64,000 nt of DNA, taken from the NCBI GenBank assembly GCA_934045905.1, contig OW203765.1, positions 24,393,151 to 24,457,150 on the forward strand. Reading direction: 5' to 3'. The notes under the pieces are model-generated. The model was not told where the DNA came from, searched no databases, and was given only the letters and a program-made list of their open reading frames with translations. The position numbers were made by a program, and so were the translations under genes. Source of the stretch: Leuctra nigra (lineage: Eukaryota > Arthropoda > Insecta > Plecoptera > Leuctridae). Below, in pieces: positions 42,736 to 55,176 of this stretch (position 1 is the first letter of the stretch; the number at the start of each line of letters is the position of its first letter).

Positions 42736-43892
42736 TCTTCAACAGTTCACAACACACTACAGTCTTTGCATTGAGCGTTTTATAATATAGCTTCGTGTTT
42801 AATTTCGCTAATGGGTTGATTAATATGTACTCTCACATGATTGTGAACCATTGACTCTGTTTAGAGTCATTGAGTGTAATATAGAGCAACTGTTTTATAT
42901 AGTGGAAATGAATAGATATTTACGAACAAATATAATTTTGTTAAAACTTGATGAATAAAAATTTACTCTGTGCTCGTTTTGTAGGTTTAAATGGACTCAG
43001 AGTTATTTCAAAATTAATTATTCAGTATGAATTAAGAAATTAAAGGTAAACATTTTAATTGTATAGAAAAACGGAAACCAAGCAAAATTGTAAGTGTATT
43101 TACATATTGATATGTGTTTGTTTCGTCCAAGAAAATGTCACAAGGAAAATTATCTTTGAACCGCGTTGATGTGCAAAACATCAAGTCGTAATCCTTTACG
43201 ATCAGGAAACATTAAGCCACGACTTAAAGCTGTCAATTTACTTGACATAAAATATACCATTTGTGTTCATTGCAACTTAGTAAATGCATCTCTACAATCT
43301 TCTGTGAAAACAATCACCAAATCTTTTGTATATGATCAACGTCCCTACTCTTTGATATATTAAATTAAATTTTAAAATAAAATATAATGACAACAATAAG
43401 ACCTTCTCGACATCGGTAAAGTAATTTGAATTTTTCGATTTAGCGGAAAATTTGTCGTCAGGTATGAATAACGTTGATATTGAATACCATGCAAAATATA
43501 ATCTGAACCATTTTGACTCTTTGATCAAAGGATGATTTTTTAAAACTTTCCCTTGCTCTCGATCCCTCGGTGATCTTTATCGTTGGTTCCGCAGTCGAGA
43601 GGCAAATGATTGAATGGTTCCCTACTAATGAGACAAGACCGCCACCTTCCTATCCTCATCATCATCATCTCATTATCATCATAATCATTCATCCGTCGCC
43701 ATCAGCCTAGTAGCAGATCTGTGCGACATTACTAATGTGTGGGTGATTTCAACGCTGGATAAAGGGTGTATTTCGACGTTTCTACTTAAAACCAGGAAAC
43801 CAACCCCAAGGAATCGTTTCTACTTTTCATAGCGTTCAATTTTTTTGGTAATTTCACAAATTATGTTTATTTTCCGCATCGCAAGGTCAACA
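42736..43892. other. Upstream region of the Gr gene
   Basis: AT-rich; an ATC-rich microsatellite near 43652-43700. No promoter motif that I can defend. Confidence 0.4.
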
Positions 43893-43894
43893 CA

Positions 43895-44602
43895 ATTCGT
43901 CGCCCAAGTACTTATTTGATCCATATCCACTTTTTCGCGAACGGAGAAAATCGACTTCAAAGTTCATGTGTTGTTCCTTGCTCAATGCCAATGACTTCAA
44001 GGTATAACATGGCAGTGGTGACGGTTTGTTCCGATGTATGTGCTGGTGGCCCTGATAAGGGCCGTTTGCGACGTTTCGAAGGATGTACTTCCTTCATCTT
44101 CTGGCATGTAGTTTGATGCATGTAGTTTGATGCATGAATATTATGGAAATAAATCAGTTAATGATGTGCAGGCGAGAAAACCCTTTTAGGGCCCAAAGAT
44201 TATTAGTTATTTGATACTTCCGGTTGGATATGGATGAAATGTGCTCACATTTTTTCATTTTTAGTAAGAATGTGTGCTAAATTTTGATCCATATCCATTT
44301 GCCCAATTGTTATTTACTTCCGTGTTGGGGACAATAACTGAATGGTGCCTCCAATAATGACTAGTCAAGGCATACATGGCTCTGATGGTTAATGTTGCAT
44401 CATAAAAGTTCTAAAAAAGCAGTTTTTGTCGAAAATATGACTCAAAAAAACACTGAAATCATGTTAAAAATTGAGAATTCTAAACCAGAGGTCTTGGATC
44501 TAGATAGAACAAGCACTGAGTAAACAGTCAAGTGGCACTAACGCCAGAAAAGTGAAAAGTGGATATGGATCAAATTAGTTCTAGGGCGACGAATTGTTCT
44601 AT
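43895..44602. mobile_element. Foldback element abutting the segmental duplication
   Basis: Ends CAATTCGTCGCCC ... TTTGATCCATATCCACTTTT and the complementary copy at 44565-44599. The ATCCATATCCA motif also recurs inside. No target duplication found. Confidence 0.75.
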
Positions 44603-45280
44603 AAACTAGAACGAAGAGAAGAATTTCAATAATGAAACAATACAAAATGACAAATATACCCGTGTGTTCGCAGCCCAATAAGTTACAAAAATCAGCTACA
44701 TTTGGCATAAGTTAGTTGACGGTTTATGACTATGCCTAACCGTATGGGATCGAGTTTTGTTTTGCTCGGTGTTCTTGCAAAAAATAAATACAAATACTCG
44801 AAAACGCTTACCTCGAAACGAGCAAGAATAACACACCGCAATTCACAAAATAAGACTCGCTATCAATCGCTATCACTTATCCAATCTCTTTTACACATAG
44901 CTATGTCCTAGATATTACACAATGTGGAATCGCTTTTCATCATTGTAAGTACGTATATGATTTCGGATCAAGAAGCCAGTAAAATGTCACAATATGTAAA
45001 ATTAATAAAAGGAAAACTCCCGGTTTTATTATCCGGAACTTGATTTGAAATTTAACCACGTTAGTCACATCGTAAACCAAATGGCAACACATATTTATAT
45101 TTTATTCTAATTTACACTTAACCATACTTTGTCAATACTCACATGAATAAAATGTACAAACAGCAATGTTACAACAAAAAATAAAGAGACTGCGTTCCAA
45201 ACAGTTTCAATAAATTATTTATTTTAATTTATTTCATGAGTTGATATCTTCAAAACTGAAAAGCGTAACAACAAATGGGC

Positions 45281-45901
45281 TTATTGATTACCACCTGGCA
45301 TTAATTCATCTTCATCTGATTCCGTATACTCTTCCCAAACCGAACTGGAGTCCGAATACGTACTTGAATCCGATTCGTAATCAGAATCCGATTCGTCACC
45401 ATAATCATCTTCGTCATCATCTCCTTCTTCCTCCCAAGCCAGTTCCTCTTCTTCCACATCTTCCTCCATCCCCTCATCCCCATCCTCCTTGTACTTGCAC
45501 CTCTTCTGTTGCTCCTCCATATCGCCCTCTCTCTTCCTCTTCTCTCTACCACCGAATCCTTGATCTCTGTCCCTCTCACTCACTCGTCTCGACCACTGAC
45601 GGCCTCCCGCCCGGCAGACGGGACACTTCTTCACCAGCCGTCGACAGGACAAGCAGATGAGGTGGCCGTTCTTGCAGACATGCACGACGGAGTCGCCGAA
45701 GAGTTCACAGCAAATGGGGCATTCGGGATCGTCGTTCATGGATGCCCGCGGTGTGGCAAAGTCAACTTGGTTCTGGAGAGTTGTACTTGACGTGGCGGAA
45801 GCGTTGGAATTTCTTGAATTCGGGAGCATGTTTGGTCCACCTGAACGTGTAACAACATGTACCGTGTATATGTGTTCCACAAAGGTAATAACATTGCCCA
45901 T
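45281..45901 (-). CDS. RING-finger protein with acidic tail, copy 1
   Basis: An intact 206-residue ORF from ATG at 45901. Residues ~59-98 form a C3HC4-type RING closest in style to the SINA/SIAH RING: ECPICCELFGDS, VCKNGHLICLSC, KKCPVCR. The Cys/His positions all look intact. A basic Arg/Lys segment (EKRKREGDMEEQQKRCKYK) is followed by a long Asp/Glu/Ser tail ending ELMPGGNQ. SINA substrate-binding domains are missing. Likely role: E3 ubiquitin ligase or RING adaptor; the substrate is unknown. AATAAA-like signals occur on the minus strand about 60 bp past the stop. It lies downstream of the BED gene on the same strand and is duplicated at 58659-59279. Confidence 0.75.
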   Translation of the reverse strand: MGNVITFVEHIYTVHVVTRSGGPNMLPNSRNSNASATSSTTLQNQVDFATPRASMNDDPECPICCELFGDSVVHVCKNGHLICLSCRRLVKKCPVCRAGGRQWSRRVSERDRDQGFGGREKRKREGDMEEQQKRCKYKEDGDEGMEEDVEEEELAWEEEGDDDEDDYGDESDSDYESDSSTYSDSSSVWEEYTESDEDELMPGGNQ

Positions 45902-46149
45902 TATAGATTCGAGACCGTAGAATTCGCTGTCAGCTTGGTTAATGTCATGGATACGAACTTCAATAATTGTGTTTGTTTACAATAGACTTTAAAAATACCG
46001 AAGTTTTATTCATTTAAACCAACTATGTACATATTTAAAAAAAAAATTGTTAAATTATTTTTAAGGGTTAAACAATTAAAAGATACATTATATCTTTATT
46101 GAAAAGTATATAATTTCCTTCCATCAAAACGTAGTAGGTACATGTTAAA

Positions 46150-46740
46150 AAAGTATCAATGGAATTGATAAAAAAAGATAACAAGTAGTTTTCTACCGGT
46201 CTTCCCCACGGTGGAATTTGAATCCGGCAAATCTTGACCGTCCTCACCGTTTTGATAATGACCGTGAATTCATGGCTTGACGGGCATTAAGAAGGCATGG
46301 ACGACGTAATGGTCGTTGGCGATGTCAAGAGTGTGGAGGATCAAATGAATCAACTTGAGGATTCGAGGAGCTGGAGTTCGGAGGTGGAAGGTGTGGCCGA
46401 TGATGACGAATATGTGGACGACGAAGGCGGCGTGGAGGAACAGGAGTAAATTGTAACTCTGGAGGAATTATAGAGCAATTGCTTTGAGGATAATGGAAGC
46501 CGTTGAGGACTTGTAAGACATTGAGGACTTACAGAGAACGACTGTACGACTTGTTGAATTTGAGGATTTGGAAGCCGTTGAGGAATTGCAAGACGTTGAG
46601 GACTTAAAGAACGACATACATGTCGTTAGGAATTGGAGGATTTGGAAGACGTTGAGGACTTAGAGAACCGTCGGACCGTCTACGTCTACTGTCGTATTTC
46701 CCGCACTAACTAAATTGATAACAATCTTTCTTTCCAGTCT
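46150..46740. other. Spacer with degenerate GTTGAGGACTT repeats
   Basis: GTTGAGGACTT or close variants occur at 46503, 46526, 46598 and 46650, mixed with GGATTTGGAAG. It lies between the BED stop and the RING ORF; duplicated at 59530-60120. Confidence 0.6.
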
Positions 46741-46775
46741 ATAACAGTTCATTTAAACTTAAAACTCTTGGCCTA

Positions 46776-47059
46776 CTAATTCTTCCACCCCATCTCTAAG
46801 CCCGCTCTCTCCTCTGCTTTGATCCTTCTCTCCACTACTTCCGCCATGGCTAGCTCTGCTTGCGCGCGCCTCTCTAGCGCTGCTGCGACTGCTTCTTCTG
46901 CTTTAGCGCGCTTCTCAAGGGCAAGAGCCAACTCGTCTTCTGCTCTCGCTCTTCTCTCCATCGCCTTGACGACGGCGGCTTCTGAGGTGGATGTTTTCTG
47001 AAGAGATGCGATTAGTCTGGAGTCAGTTGGAGGAGTTTTATCATCGGCAGGTTTTGCAT
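46776..47059 (-). CDS. BED gene A exon 4 (coiled-coil tail)
   Basis: Acceptor AACTCATTTCAG; phase 1 matches exon 3. Reads AKPADDKTPPTDSRLIASLQ, then a heptad-like run ERRARAEDELALALEKRAKA and on to GLEMGWKN and TAG. Confidence 0.75.
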
Positions 47060-50000
47060 CTGAAATGAGTTCATTGGATTAGTACTTGGAAAACGATGAG
47101 TGAAAGCGTTGATGAGCGAGCCTTAGAAATGCTTTGAAGATCTTGAACACGCTTCTCTTCTTGAGCGAGCGTAGCGAGCGTCACCACGGTACTCTTATGG
47201 CACTTTCTCTGTGTGTTTTTTGTTTGTTTGTTTGTTTGTTTGTTTGTTTGTTTGTATGTTTTTTGCCTGCACTGCCCAGGTCAAACCGCACAACCAATCG
47301 ATCTGAAATTTTGCAAACATACTAACGTAATCTATGCTGTCCCTGGGATCTTTTCTGAACGGGATCCTGTGATTGGTTCAAATTTTATAAAAATTATCTT
47401 TCGATTGGTTGGTTCGATCAATTTGAAATTTAGCAAAGTCATTGCAACCAACATTGTACCCAATCATAAAAATTTTCAGCCAAATCCTCCCATTGGTTCA
47501 AATTTGAAACCATTTTTCATATGATTTTTGAAATTTAAACTAGAACCGATTGACCAACCAACTAAAAACTTCGCATGGTCATTGGTACCAACATTTAAGG
47601 TATTTTTGCCAATTTTCAGTTTAATCTGTCGTTATTTTCATAAGTTTTTGTCATTTTAGGGACATTTTGCATGTTGGCTGTCAAATTCACGGCGACTTCG
47701 AATCTTCAGTTCAAGGCAAGGTAGTTAGAGCAGAAAGTTTTAAACGATATGAAACTAATATTGACCGTTCAACAGATTGATCTGATATTGTGTACACACT
47801 AATATCATATTATCATATGAGTGGTCCCAGGTATATTTTTTGAACGAGATCCTGTGATTTTTGAAAATTAACAAGGAACCGTTCAATCATAAAGGTTTAA
47901 TCGATCAACTTAAAACAAGCAAGGATATTGGGACCAATATTTTTGGAGGTTTTGGAGATTTTTATACAAGTCTGTGACGAAATTCAAGAATTGGCTTTTA
48001 ATGACATTTTCGATAGACATAATTTCGGTTCGAGGTGTTGCGTGTATCCGTGCTCGCTCATCAACGCGTTACACAGAGCGTTTTCCTAGTAGATGATCCA
48101 TCAGTAAGGTTGGGCGAACCGGTTCGAAACCAGAACCGAACCGAACCTTAAAATGAAATATCCAAACCGAACCTCCCATCGCTGCGCCAATTTGAAATTG
48201 TTTGCCAACATTTTGCTCTAGTGTAGTGTTCTAGATAGAAGGTTATGTGACAAAGAAGCCAAGAAAGATTTAATAATGAAAATGTTTACAGTTCATTAAA
48301 AATACCCTTGTGCAACCTATGTCAAACAAAGTTTGATGTTATTTGTGTGTGTAATGACTGTAGTGATAAAACCACTGCAGGTAAAAAAGGCAAGAGTTTC
48401 GGTTCGTTTCGGAGGTTCGGTCAAATATTTAAAGTTCGGTTCGAGGTTCGGTTTGGTTAAAAAATATGAGGTTCGCCCAACCCTATCTATCAGTAAAGTG
48501 GTCTGGAAATTATAAATCGATTTTCCGATGAAACCAACAAGCCGATATTGCCAGAAATCAATATGCAAAGAGCATGACAATATTGAATCTCTTGTGACAA
48601 ATTTGGGGAAACATTGGGTTGATTTGATTAACAATTTGAAATTTTTTAAAAAGATAAAACATGCATAGAATTAATAAGTCGTGCTGGATTACAAAGTCAC
48701 AACGAGCTTATACATGTTTATACCTTCATGTGAAATCTAATATTATTTTATTTAACCGTTCAAATTTGGGACAAATTAAATGATAATAACAGTTCTGAAT
48801 TTGGGTCGGCGTCTCCTTTTTGCTCATTTGACGCAGGACCTCTTTTTGTAAATCTGTTACTGGAGATATCGCACAGTTTATCGGATCAAGCTGAAATTTT
48901 GCACACACACGTAGATACCAACTTAATAAGTAGGTGTGTGCTTGAACCTCACCTTGTGTGTTTCCCGCACGAGGCGCTGTCAGAGTGTGGATTGGAACGA
49001 TGTTGATGGCGCCATGATTTTGAATCAGCTCTTCGAACTTCTGGTCGGAGATCGCGTTGTGATTGGTCGGAGCTGGCTGATGCGGGTTGTTGGTGGATAA
49101 GTTCTGACTGAGGAGCAACACAAACATTACTGTACGTGTTTACTGTGACTATATGCTAGGGGAGCTTGTTGATGCGGGTTGTTGGTGGATAAGTTCTGAC
49201 TGAGGAGCAACACAAACATTACTGTACGTGTTTACTGTGACTATATGCTAGGGGAGCTTGTTGATGCGGGTTGTTGGTGGATAAGTTCTGACTGAGGAGC
49301 AACACAAACATTACTGTACGTGTTTACTGTGACTATATGCTAGGGGAGCTTGTTGATGCGGGTTGTTGGTGGATAAGTTCTGACTGAGGAGCAACACAAA
49401 CATTACTGTACGTGTTTACTGTGACTATATGCTAGGGGAGCTTGTTGATGCGGGTTGTTGGTGGATAAGTTCTGACTGAGGAGCAACACAAACATTACTG
49501 TACGTGTTTACTGTGACTACATGCTAGGGGAGCTTGATACTCACTGGAAACCAGATTTTAAGGAATGAATAAAACTCCGTGAATTGGCCTATATTTCAAA
49601 AGTAATAGAGTAACATTGTAATTAAAAATAGTTACTTTATCAAGAAATCAATTTACAGGACATTTTCGCAACGCTTACATTGTCAAATTCCGTGAGAAGC
49701 AAAAACCTACAATAACGCCAACAGTCTTGTTCAGTGTCTTGTGCGGACTTTTGACAATGTAAAATGTACAGAGCAAGTAGGCTCAGTCAGAGCTTTGGAC
49801 TTGCACTCTTGAAGTCCTGGATTCGATTCTCGTCCACAACCTTCCTGACTGTGTTTTCTCAGTCAACAGGCAAATAGTGGTAAGTTTCCTTCACATCGGC
49901 CACTACCGCCTCCTTCCCACGTTCCATCCTACTCCTTTATTATCATCGCCCAATCATCTGTACTTATTCAACCTTAACCCTAATATGATCTATCTATCAA

Positions 50001-53000
50001 AGGAGCAACTTCTTTTGAATGGCCTGTAGAGTGGAAACAAGAAATTTAAAATGATAACCAATGTGTATAAGGTCAGTTGGGGTATCTGGGCCAAGGGTTA
50101 AATGGGCCATGGGTCGTTTACATGAAACTTGTGATGATTATTTTACTTCAAGCGGTTGGCAGCACTGAATGACAATGGCGTCTCCCTTAAACAACCACTC
50201 TCGTGTCCCTAAGTGATGTGGTTTTCGCGGAGCAATTTTTGTAAATTTGTAGTGGAATATTTCCACAACAACGTGGTCGCCCACTTTCTGAGCATACATC
50301 GACGATAGATTTGCGAATCCCAAACAAAGAATCGTTTGTCGTTGTGTTACAAGCCTACAGTCACGAATGTCTAATTTACAACTTCGTATCTGCTAATCAA
50401 CTGCCAGCTGGCTTCTATGATTGATAGTATCTGCTAGTCTAGTATCTATGCTACTTGTTAAGTTGGTTTACCTGGGTTGAAATGGCGAAGAAGTGATGCA
50501 GCGAATTGGCGCGCAGTGAATTGGCTGAGTGGAAGCTTTGAAGCTCTGAAAGCACGTTACAGTCATCAGGCAAAATCATCCATGCGTGAGATATATTATT
50601 GGCTATTGGAGATCGTTTTGTAGCTGTTCTAGAACACTGCTATTGTGTTCTAGAAGGCTGCTATTGTGTTCTAGAACATTTCTATTGTATTCTAGAAGGC
50701 TGCTATTGTGTTCTAGAACACTTCTATTGTATTCTAGATTCTAGAACACTGCTATTGTGTGATATAACCCTATCTGAATTCTTAACTGAATTCACATAAT
50801 TTTCGTAGCTATGACCACTTAAATTCCAGCAAACGGAGGTTATACGAATTTAACGATTTTTTTTAATCACAGCTATTGATATCGTTGATACTAATTTTTG
50901 AAAATAAATCTGTTAAGCGAGGAAAGCGGGCGTTGATAGTAAGCCCTGGTCTCCCCCCCCCCCCCCCCCCCCACAACCAGCAAAGTTGATCTCCGAGAAG
51001 TAGACCAAGAAAAAGACCGATCGAAATTTTATTTAATTTTAATTTACTTTATAATTTCTGTACCTTAGAATTAGAAGGCTGGAAGTTCATTTCAATGTTT
51101 CTTGAGGTGAGATTAAAAAATCACTTACCTATTCTGCCTTAATTCAATCATATTTGAAATGGTGGCATGTGTCATTGTGTACGAAAATACTCAATATAAC
51201 TGTATTTTTTGGCATCAGTCAAATGGCAATTGATATAGCTTGATATAGCATTACAAACGTGTACAACGCAAAATAGAAAAAATGGACTTCCGTCCTTCAA
51301 CCTGTTAAGTACAGATTTGTTCCATTGATAATTAGCATGCGTTCGCTTATCTCGCGTTGGACAGAGCAAGTAGGAGTGGCTGTGAACGCACCTTGTAGCT
51401 CTGTATCGGTGGGTTCTTCATCATGAAGTCTGAGTAGACGTCTTGGTCCATGAACTGTCGCTTGGTTCCGCGCTTCTCCTTCCTCTTCTCCTGCACGCGG
51501 CTCTTCATGTCGGGATGAACTCTCTGGGAACATCGCATCACAATTAGCAATAAGCAATGACCATCATCAGGTGTGTCATCAATCTTTCTGTTTGCGCTAA
51601 AAACTTTCAACCATGTTATAATATGCCGAACCAAAAGCTTAATTTAATTGTATGTATGTATGTGTACCGGACTTCAAATTGAACTATTCGTTATGCCCTC
51701 AAGATGGAGCCAATTTGTGTAGATTTTATTTCCATTCTCTCGCGGTGCAGATAGCAATTTCAACGGTCTAAAGACGGGGAAATTCTTTTCATTTGTGTGT
51801 ACTACGCAGCGATCATACTACAGGGATAGTTCAAGCTATTGTGTACATCCTCGGCATGCATGTATACATCGGTTTACATCATGTCAAACATTTCAGAAAA
51901 TAAAATGCCGAGGATGTAAACAATAGCTTGAACTATACGTGTATCCCTGTAGGTATTTTGAGAGACTCCAGGGTGCCTATCTCGAGTTTGTTGAAAATGT
52001 TCGCCAAGAGGAAATGCGTCCTTGCACAATGGACTCAGCTACTTTATAATTGATGATTCTAAAGATTTCACTTCATTTCGCGTAATCGAATATTTTCGCA
52101 TGCAGTTTCAACCCAAGAATACCAGCTACCGTTGGAGCAAACCACTTAAGAGTCTACGATACTTGATGAAATCCATGTTTTATGCAGTACAAAAAGGCGG
52201 CCCCTACTTTTTTCTAAACGGCTTTAATGATTGTCGTCAAATTTTCACAGGTTATAGATAAAGAGTAGATCTGTGTCTCTAGAGGCCCCAATGTTTTATT
52301 TTTTGTTTAGTTATTTCAGGGCACAGGGTGCCAAAGGACTCATATATTGCCCATGTTAGCACTTCCTCAAAACGAGAAAAACATGTTTTATTATTTTTTT
52401 GGATTACTAGATTACACAGATTTACTCTTTATCTCTATGCTGTTAAACTTTGAAAACAATCGGTCAAGCCGTTAAGAAAAAGGTAGGGGCCGCCTTTTTA
52501 TGGCTTTTTGTGCTTTTCAATATATGAATTAAAATAAATTACTTCACAGCAGTATATGCAACATGCAACACACGTATTGTCACAAATGTCACGTACAACC
52601 CAGAGCTAATGCATTATCATGCATTTCATAGGATTTTTTTTAACATCGTAATCGAAATTTTCTGGTAGTACTGTCGACTCTTAATATCAAAAATCTAGAC
52701 TTTGAGAAAAAGCATCGCCGGTAATTAAAAAAAATATGTTTGAACTATCCCCGTGGTATATGATCGCTGATGCATGACCGATGCTCATTTATCAACGCGT
52801 CATGACAAGCGTTTCCCTGGTAATTACCAGCAAGTGACTGAGGAAGTTCCCCGTCGACAACCTGGTCCCTCTGATCGGCTTCTTCGTCAGCGGACATTGG
52901 CAACACTGCGCCGAGATCCTGTCTCCGTCCTGGGACAACACTCTGAACAGCTCGCCGTCGAGAATGGTCGGCAGGGAGTTGCCGTACTTCTCCCCGTCCA

Positions 53001-53156
53001 TCGCGACGCCCGACGCCTCGACGTCGCACTCCGTCTTGACGCACTTGAACACGTCGAAGATCGGCGTCAACGCGATCGCCGCCATCGCCGCGTTCTGGCG
53101 CTCGGATTCCTTCATCGAGGACGACGTCGACGAATCACGAGTGGTGGATTCCGCAA
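46776..53156 (-). CDS. BED zinc-finger/coiled-coil gene A, four exons, 5' incomplete
   Basis: Gene-level entry for four minus-strand exons with GT/AG borders and matching phases: 53156-52828, 51523-51392, 49103-48953, 47059-46776 (stop TAG). A BED-type finger is split by the first intron: AQCCQCPLTKKPIRG ... STGNFLSHLL joined to RVHPDMKSR gives C-x2-C...H-x4-H. The tail is an Ala/Glu/Arg coiled coil (MERRARAEDELALALEKRAK and more). BED fingers bind DNA and are found in hAT transposases and host factors derived from them; no transposase core is seen here. The function is probably nuclear DNA binding. The 5' end (ATG) is not identified: an in-frame Met at 53115 lies inside the first exon, or an upstream exon exists. 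Confidence 0.65.
47161..48090 (+). mobile_element. GAGCGAGCG-family element (duplication copy 1)
   Basis: Starts TTGAGCGAGCGTAGCGAGCG, has a (TTTG)n tract, ends CCGTGCTCGCTCATCAACGC ... TTTTCCTAGT. About 930 bp, no real ORF. It lies in an intron of BED gene A. Confidence 0.85.
48105..48485. mobile_element. hAT-like MITE (duplication copy 1)
   Basis: Ends TAAGGTTGGGCGAACC and GGTTCGCCCAACCCTA, flanked by TCCATCAG and TCTATCAG (7 of 8). The interior repeats AACCGAACC-type motifs. Confidence 0.85.
48953..49103 (-). CDS. BED gene A exon 3
   Basis: Donor GTGAGG after CACAAG. Of two adjacent acceptors (CTCAG and CTCAGTCAG) I chose the second because it gives phase 0. Reads NLSTNNPHQPAPTNHNAISD and on to TAPRAGNTQ. 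The acceptor and the first 27 bp of the exon are repeated five times in a 92-bp array. Confidence 0.7.
49077..49536 (-). repeat. 92-bp array straddling a splice acceptor, 5 copies (duplication copy 1)
   Basis: Exact 92-bp units from 49077. Read on the minus strand, each contains GCTCCTCAGTCAG/AACTTATCC, the acceptor and start of BED exon 3. Units are nearly identical. Confidence 0.95.
49771..49880 (+). mobile_element. tRNA-like SINE (duplication copy 1)
   Basis: GAGCAAGTAGGCTCAGTCAG, GGACTTGCAC and B-box-like GGATTCGATTC, then a shared body. Repeated at 63335. Confidence 0.55.
50041..51057. repeat. Intron with a 21-bp minisatellite and poly-C tract
   Basis: TATTGTxTTCTAGAA recurs every 21 bp at 50641, 50662, 50683, 50704 and 50725. 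A poly-C run lies at about 50953-50973. No coding evidence otherwise. Confidence 0.75.
51058..51314. mobile_element. MITE of the CTGTACCTCAGAGGTAG family
   Basis: CTGTACCTTAGAATTAGAAG and complement of CTTCAACCTGTTAAGTACAG; ends 78 bp before BED exon 2. Confidence 0.75.
51392..51523 (-). CDS. BED gene A exon 2 (His half of the finger)
   Basis: Acceptor GATGTTCCCAG, donor GTGCGT. 44 codons, phase 0: RVHPDMKSRVQEKRKEKRGT and on to NPPIQSYK. The first residues supply the last zinc-ligand His of the BED finger. Confidence 0.75.
51820..52757. mobile_element. Nested foldback element
   Basis: Outer ends GGGATAGTTCAA at 51830 and complement at 52740; an inner inverted pair CAAAAAGGCGGCCCCTAC at 52189 and complement at 52485; and a short hairpin CCGAGGATGTA at 51848/51909. 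Confidence 0.65.
52828..53156 (-). CDS. BED gene A exon 1 seen (Cys half of the finger)
   Basis: Minus-strand acceptor AATCTGTTCAG, donor GTAATT. Reads AESTTRDSSTSSSMKESERQ and later VFKCVKTEC, then ISAQCCQCPLTKKPIRG and FLSHLL. Phase 0 at the donor. GC-rich, like the other real exons. Confidence 0.7.
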
Positions 53157-54318
53157 CTGAACAGATTACAGATCGTTCGAAATTAGTTTAAGATCTGCTG
53201 CCCTCGATGGTACAAATTGGAGAAAATGTTTCCTTAATTTGACATAGCATTTGAACTATTCAAATTATGAAACATGTGAAAGAATTTTTTTTTGGGGTTA
53301 ACCTTGCAATATAAACGCTCACTAAAATGGGCTTACTTGTTGAATGGAAATCCAACCAATCGAAATATACTTTTTTCAACATTTGATCCAATCAACGGAT
53401 TTTAAAAAATAGGGTGCGTAAACGGTTGAATTTGTTCAAATTAGATTACCGACGAATTAACGATTTTTGATCTCACCTCAAGAACATTGAAATGGACATC
53501 GGGCATTCTGCCACTACCAATTTCTCTTATGGATATTATCTCTGGTTGGCTGGAAAAATTACTCGACCTACACCTACAACGTCACAAATCAAATTACTAT
53601 TTTTTGATAACTGAAACAATTTTTAAGTACCTATTACTAAAATTCTCAATCGACAAAATGTGTGCACTCTCTTCGAACCCCTCAGCTTGTGCCATCCACA
53701 GTCTACCAAAAACCACACTGGACTATAAGTTTGATAACAATTATTGCTGAGGTTACCAATGCTTTATTGCAATACTTCCCAGAAGCAAATGTAATGACAC
53801 ATTGTCCGAACTGTAAGAGCTGATTGCACAAACATTGTCCTAGCTCACCTTGCTAAACGTGGATTCTTACCTGAACTCTTCCTTGGTTATCTATGCTTTT
53901 ATAATGACCGTTAAACTATCTGTCTCTACAGCGAGAGAAGGGGAAAATAATCTACATAATGGGCTCTATTTTACTGGGTAGGTATATTATATAACTACAC
54001 TACTTTAAAGTTGTAATCATTCCACATTGAAATGAAGTATAAGGTAATATGAATGTTTGACGTACTTGACATTAAACAAATTATAATTCGTTAAAACGTA
54101 TGAGCTTAAGAAATTGAACCTTTTTATGTAGATTCTCCTTGTATGACACAAATAGTAGAAAGAAACGTTCCAGTTTCCCGAAAATCTCCTATTCACAAAA
54201 AAATAATTTGACAATTATACCAATTATAGGTAGAAATGTACAATGATATTTAGAGGTTTTTCTACCGGATCCACATAATGGGGGACCTAGTAAACAACTT
54301 CTGAATGTTACTGCTTAC
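53157..54318. other. Region upstream of BED exon 1, nothing coding recognised
   Basis: AT-rich. 53470-53520 is a remnant of the CTCAGAGGT MITE family (CTCACCTCAAGAACATTGAA). Confidence 0.45.
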
Positions 54319-54517
54319 TGTACATGGGCCAAAGTTAAAACGGTATTTGAGCAAACTCAATGGCTGCTGGCCAGGTTCCATGGAAATCAATATGTGTTTA
54401 TCAATGTAATCAGAGCTCATCTAGAAGAGTTAGATGACGAGTCATCATCGGATGATCAAATCTTTATCAGTTAAATCTTCTTTCAAATACCGATTTTACT
54501 TTGGTCAAGTGTAGGTA
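54319..54517. mobile_element. Diverged MITE of the GTACACTC family
   Basis: GGGCCAAAGTTAAAACGGTA at the left, complement of TACCGATTTTACTTTGGTC at the right. Confidence 0.6.
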
Positions 54518-54610
54518 CATATAATATACATTATTAATCAAATAAAACTATATCTTGATTATCTGGAGCAGCTTCCAATATGTTTTGACTAAATTTAAAA
54601 AAAATCATTT

Positions 54611-54851
54611 CTGTACCTCAGAGGTAGTAGGCCGGAAGTTTTTTTTTTCGAATTTGCGTTTCACAATTTTGGAATGATGACATCAAGCTCTATCAATTTC
54701 CATTTGACTTATACCAACATTACAATAATTCTATTAAGGTATCACTTACATAATGACTAAATATAATTGAATGATGGAAGAATTACTGGTTTTTGAGCTC
54801 ACCTCAAGAATAATTGAATGGGACTTCCGGCCTTCTTCCTCTGTAGCACAG
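54611..54851. mobile_element. MITE of the CTGTACCTCAGAGGTAG family
   Basis: CTGTACCTCAGAGGTAGTAG and complement of CCTTCTTCCTCTGTAGCACAG; the best-preserved ends of the family here. Confidence 0.85.
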
Positions 54852-55176
54852 ATTTGATATCCTGTAGTTCATATTGTTGTGTATTAAAAAGGATGTAAAT
54901 GAAATAACCTAAACCACGTACCTAGACGTTACTTTTACGTTGGCAACTATACTATAGCCATCGCATCGACAACCGAAATGTTATCAGTATAATGCTAGGT
55001 TGAGTTCGTGAAACAATTAGACCTTTCACTTTCCCATTACATACGAAGTCATACTGGAATGATAACAGCTGGAAGGTTATTATAGTCTCCGGAAGTAAAC
55101 GTTGAACTAATTTTAAAAAGTTGTATCAAACATTGTTTAAATATAAATTTGTTTTCGCCCCCCTCATATTAACCAT

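Larger units (their letters stand above)
44603..50040. repeat. Segmental duplication, copy 1
   Basis: Begins ATAAACTAGAACGAA right after a foldback element and stays alignable with 57955-64000 to at least 50040. It holds the RING ORF, two BED exons, a GAGCGAGCG-family element, a hAT-like MITE and the 92-bp array. Confidence 0.95.

Noticed and set aside
45241..45920. Plus-strand frames opposite the RING ORF (also at 58619-59298)
   Set aside because: Low-complexity His/Pro/Leu shadows of the acidic and RING coding strand.
47134..47524. ORFs with CLFVCLFVCLF repeats (also at 60514-60904)
   Set aside because: Translation of a (TTTG)n tract inside a mobile element.
50138..50323. Minus-strand frame of about 60 codons with protein-like sequence
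   Set aside because: No ATG at its start, no convincing splice borders and no recognised family.
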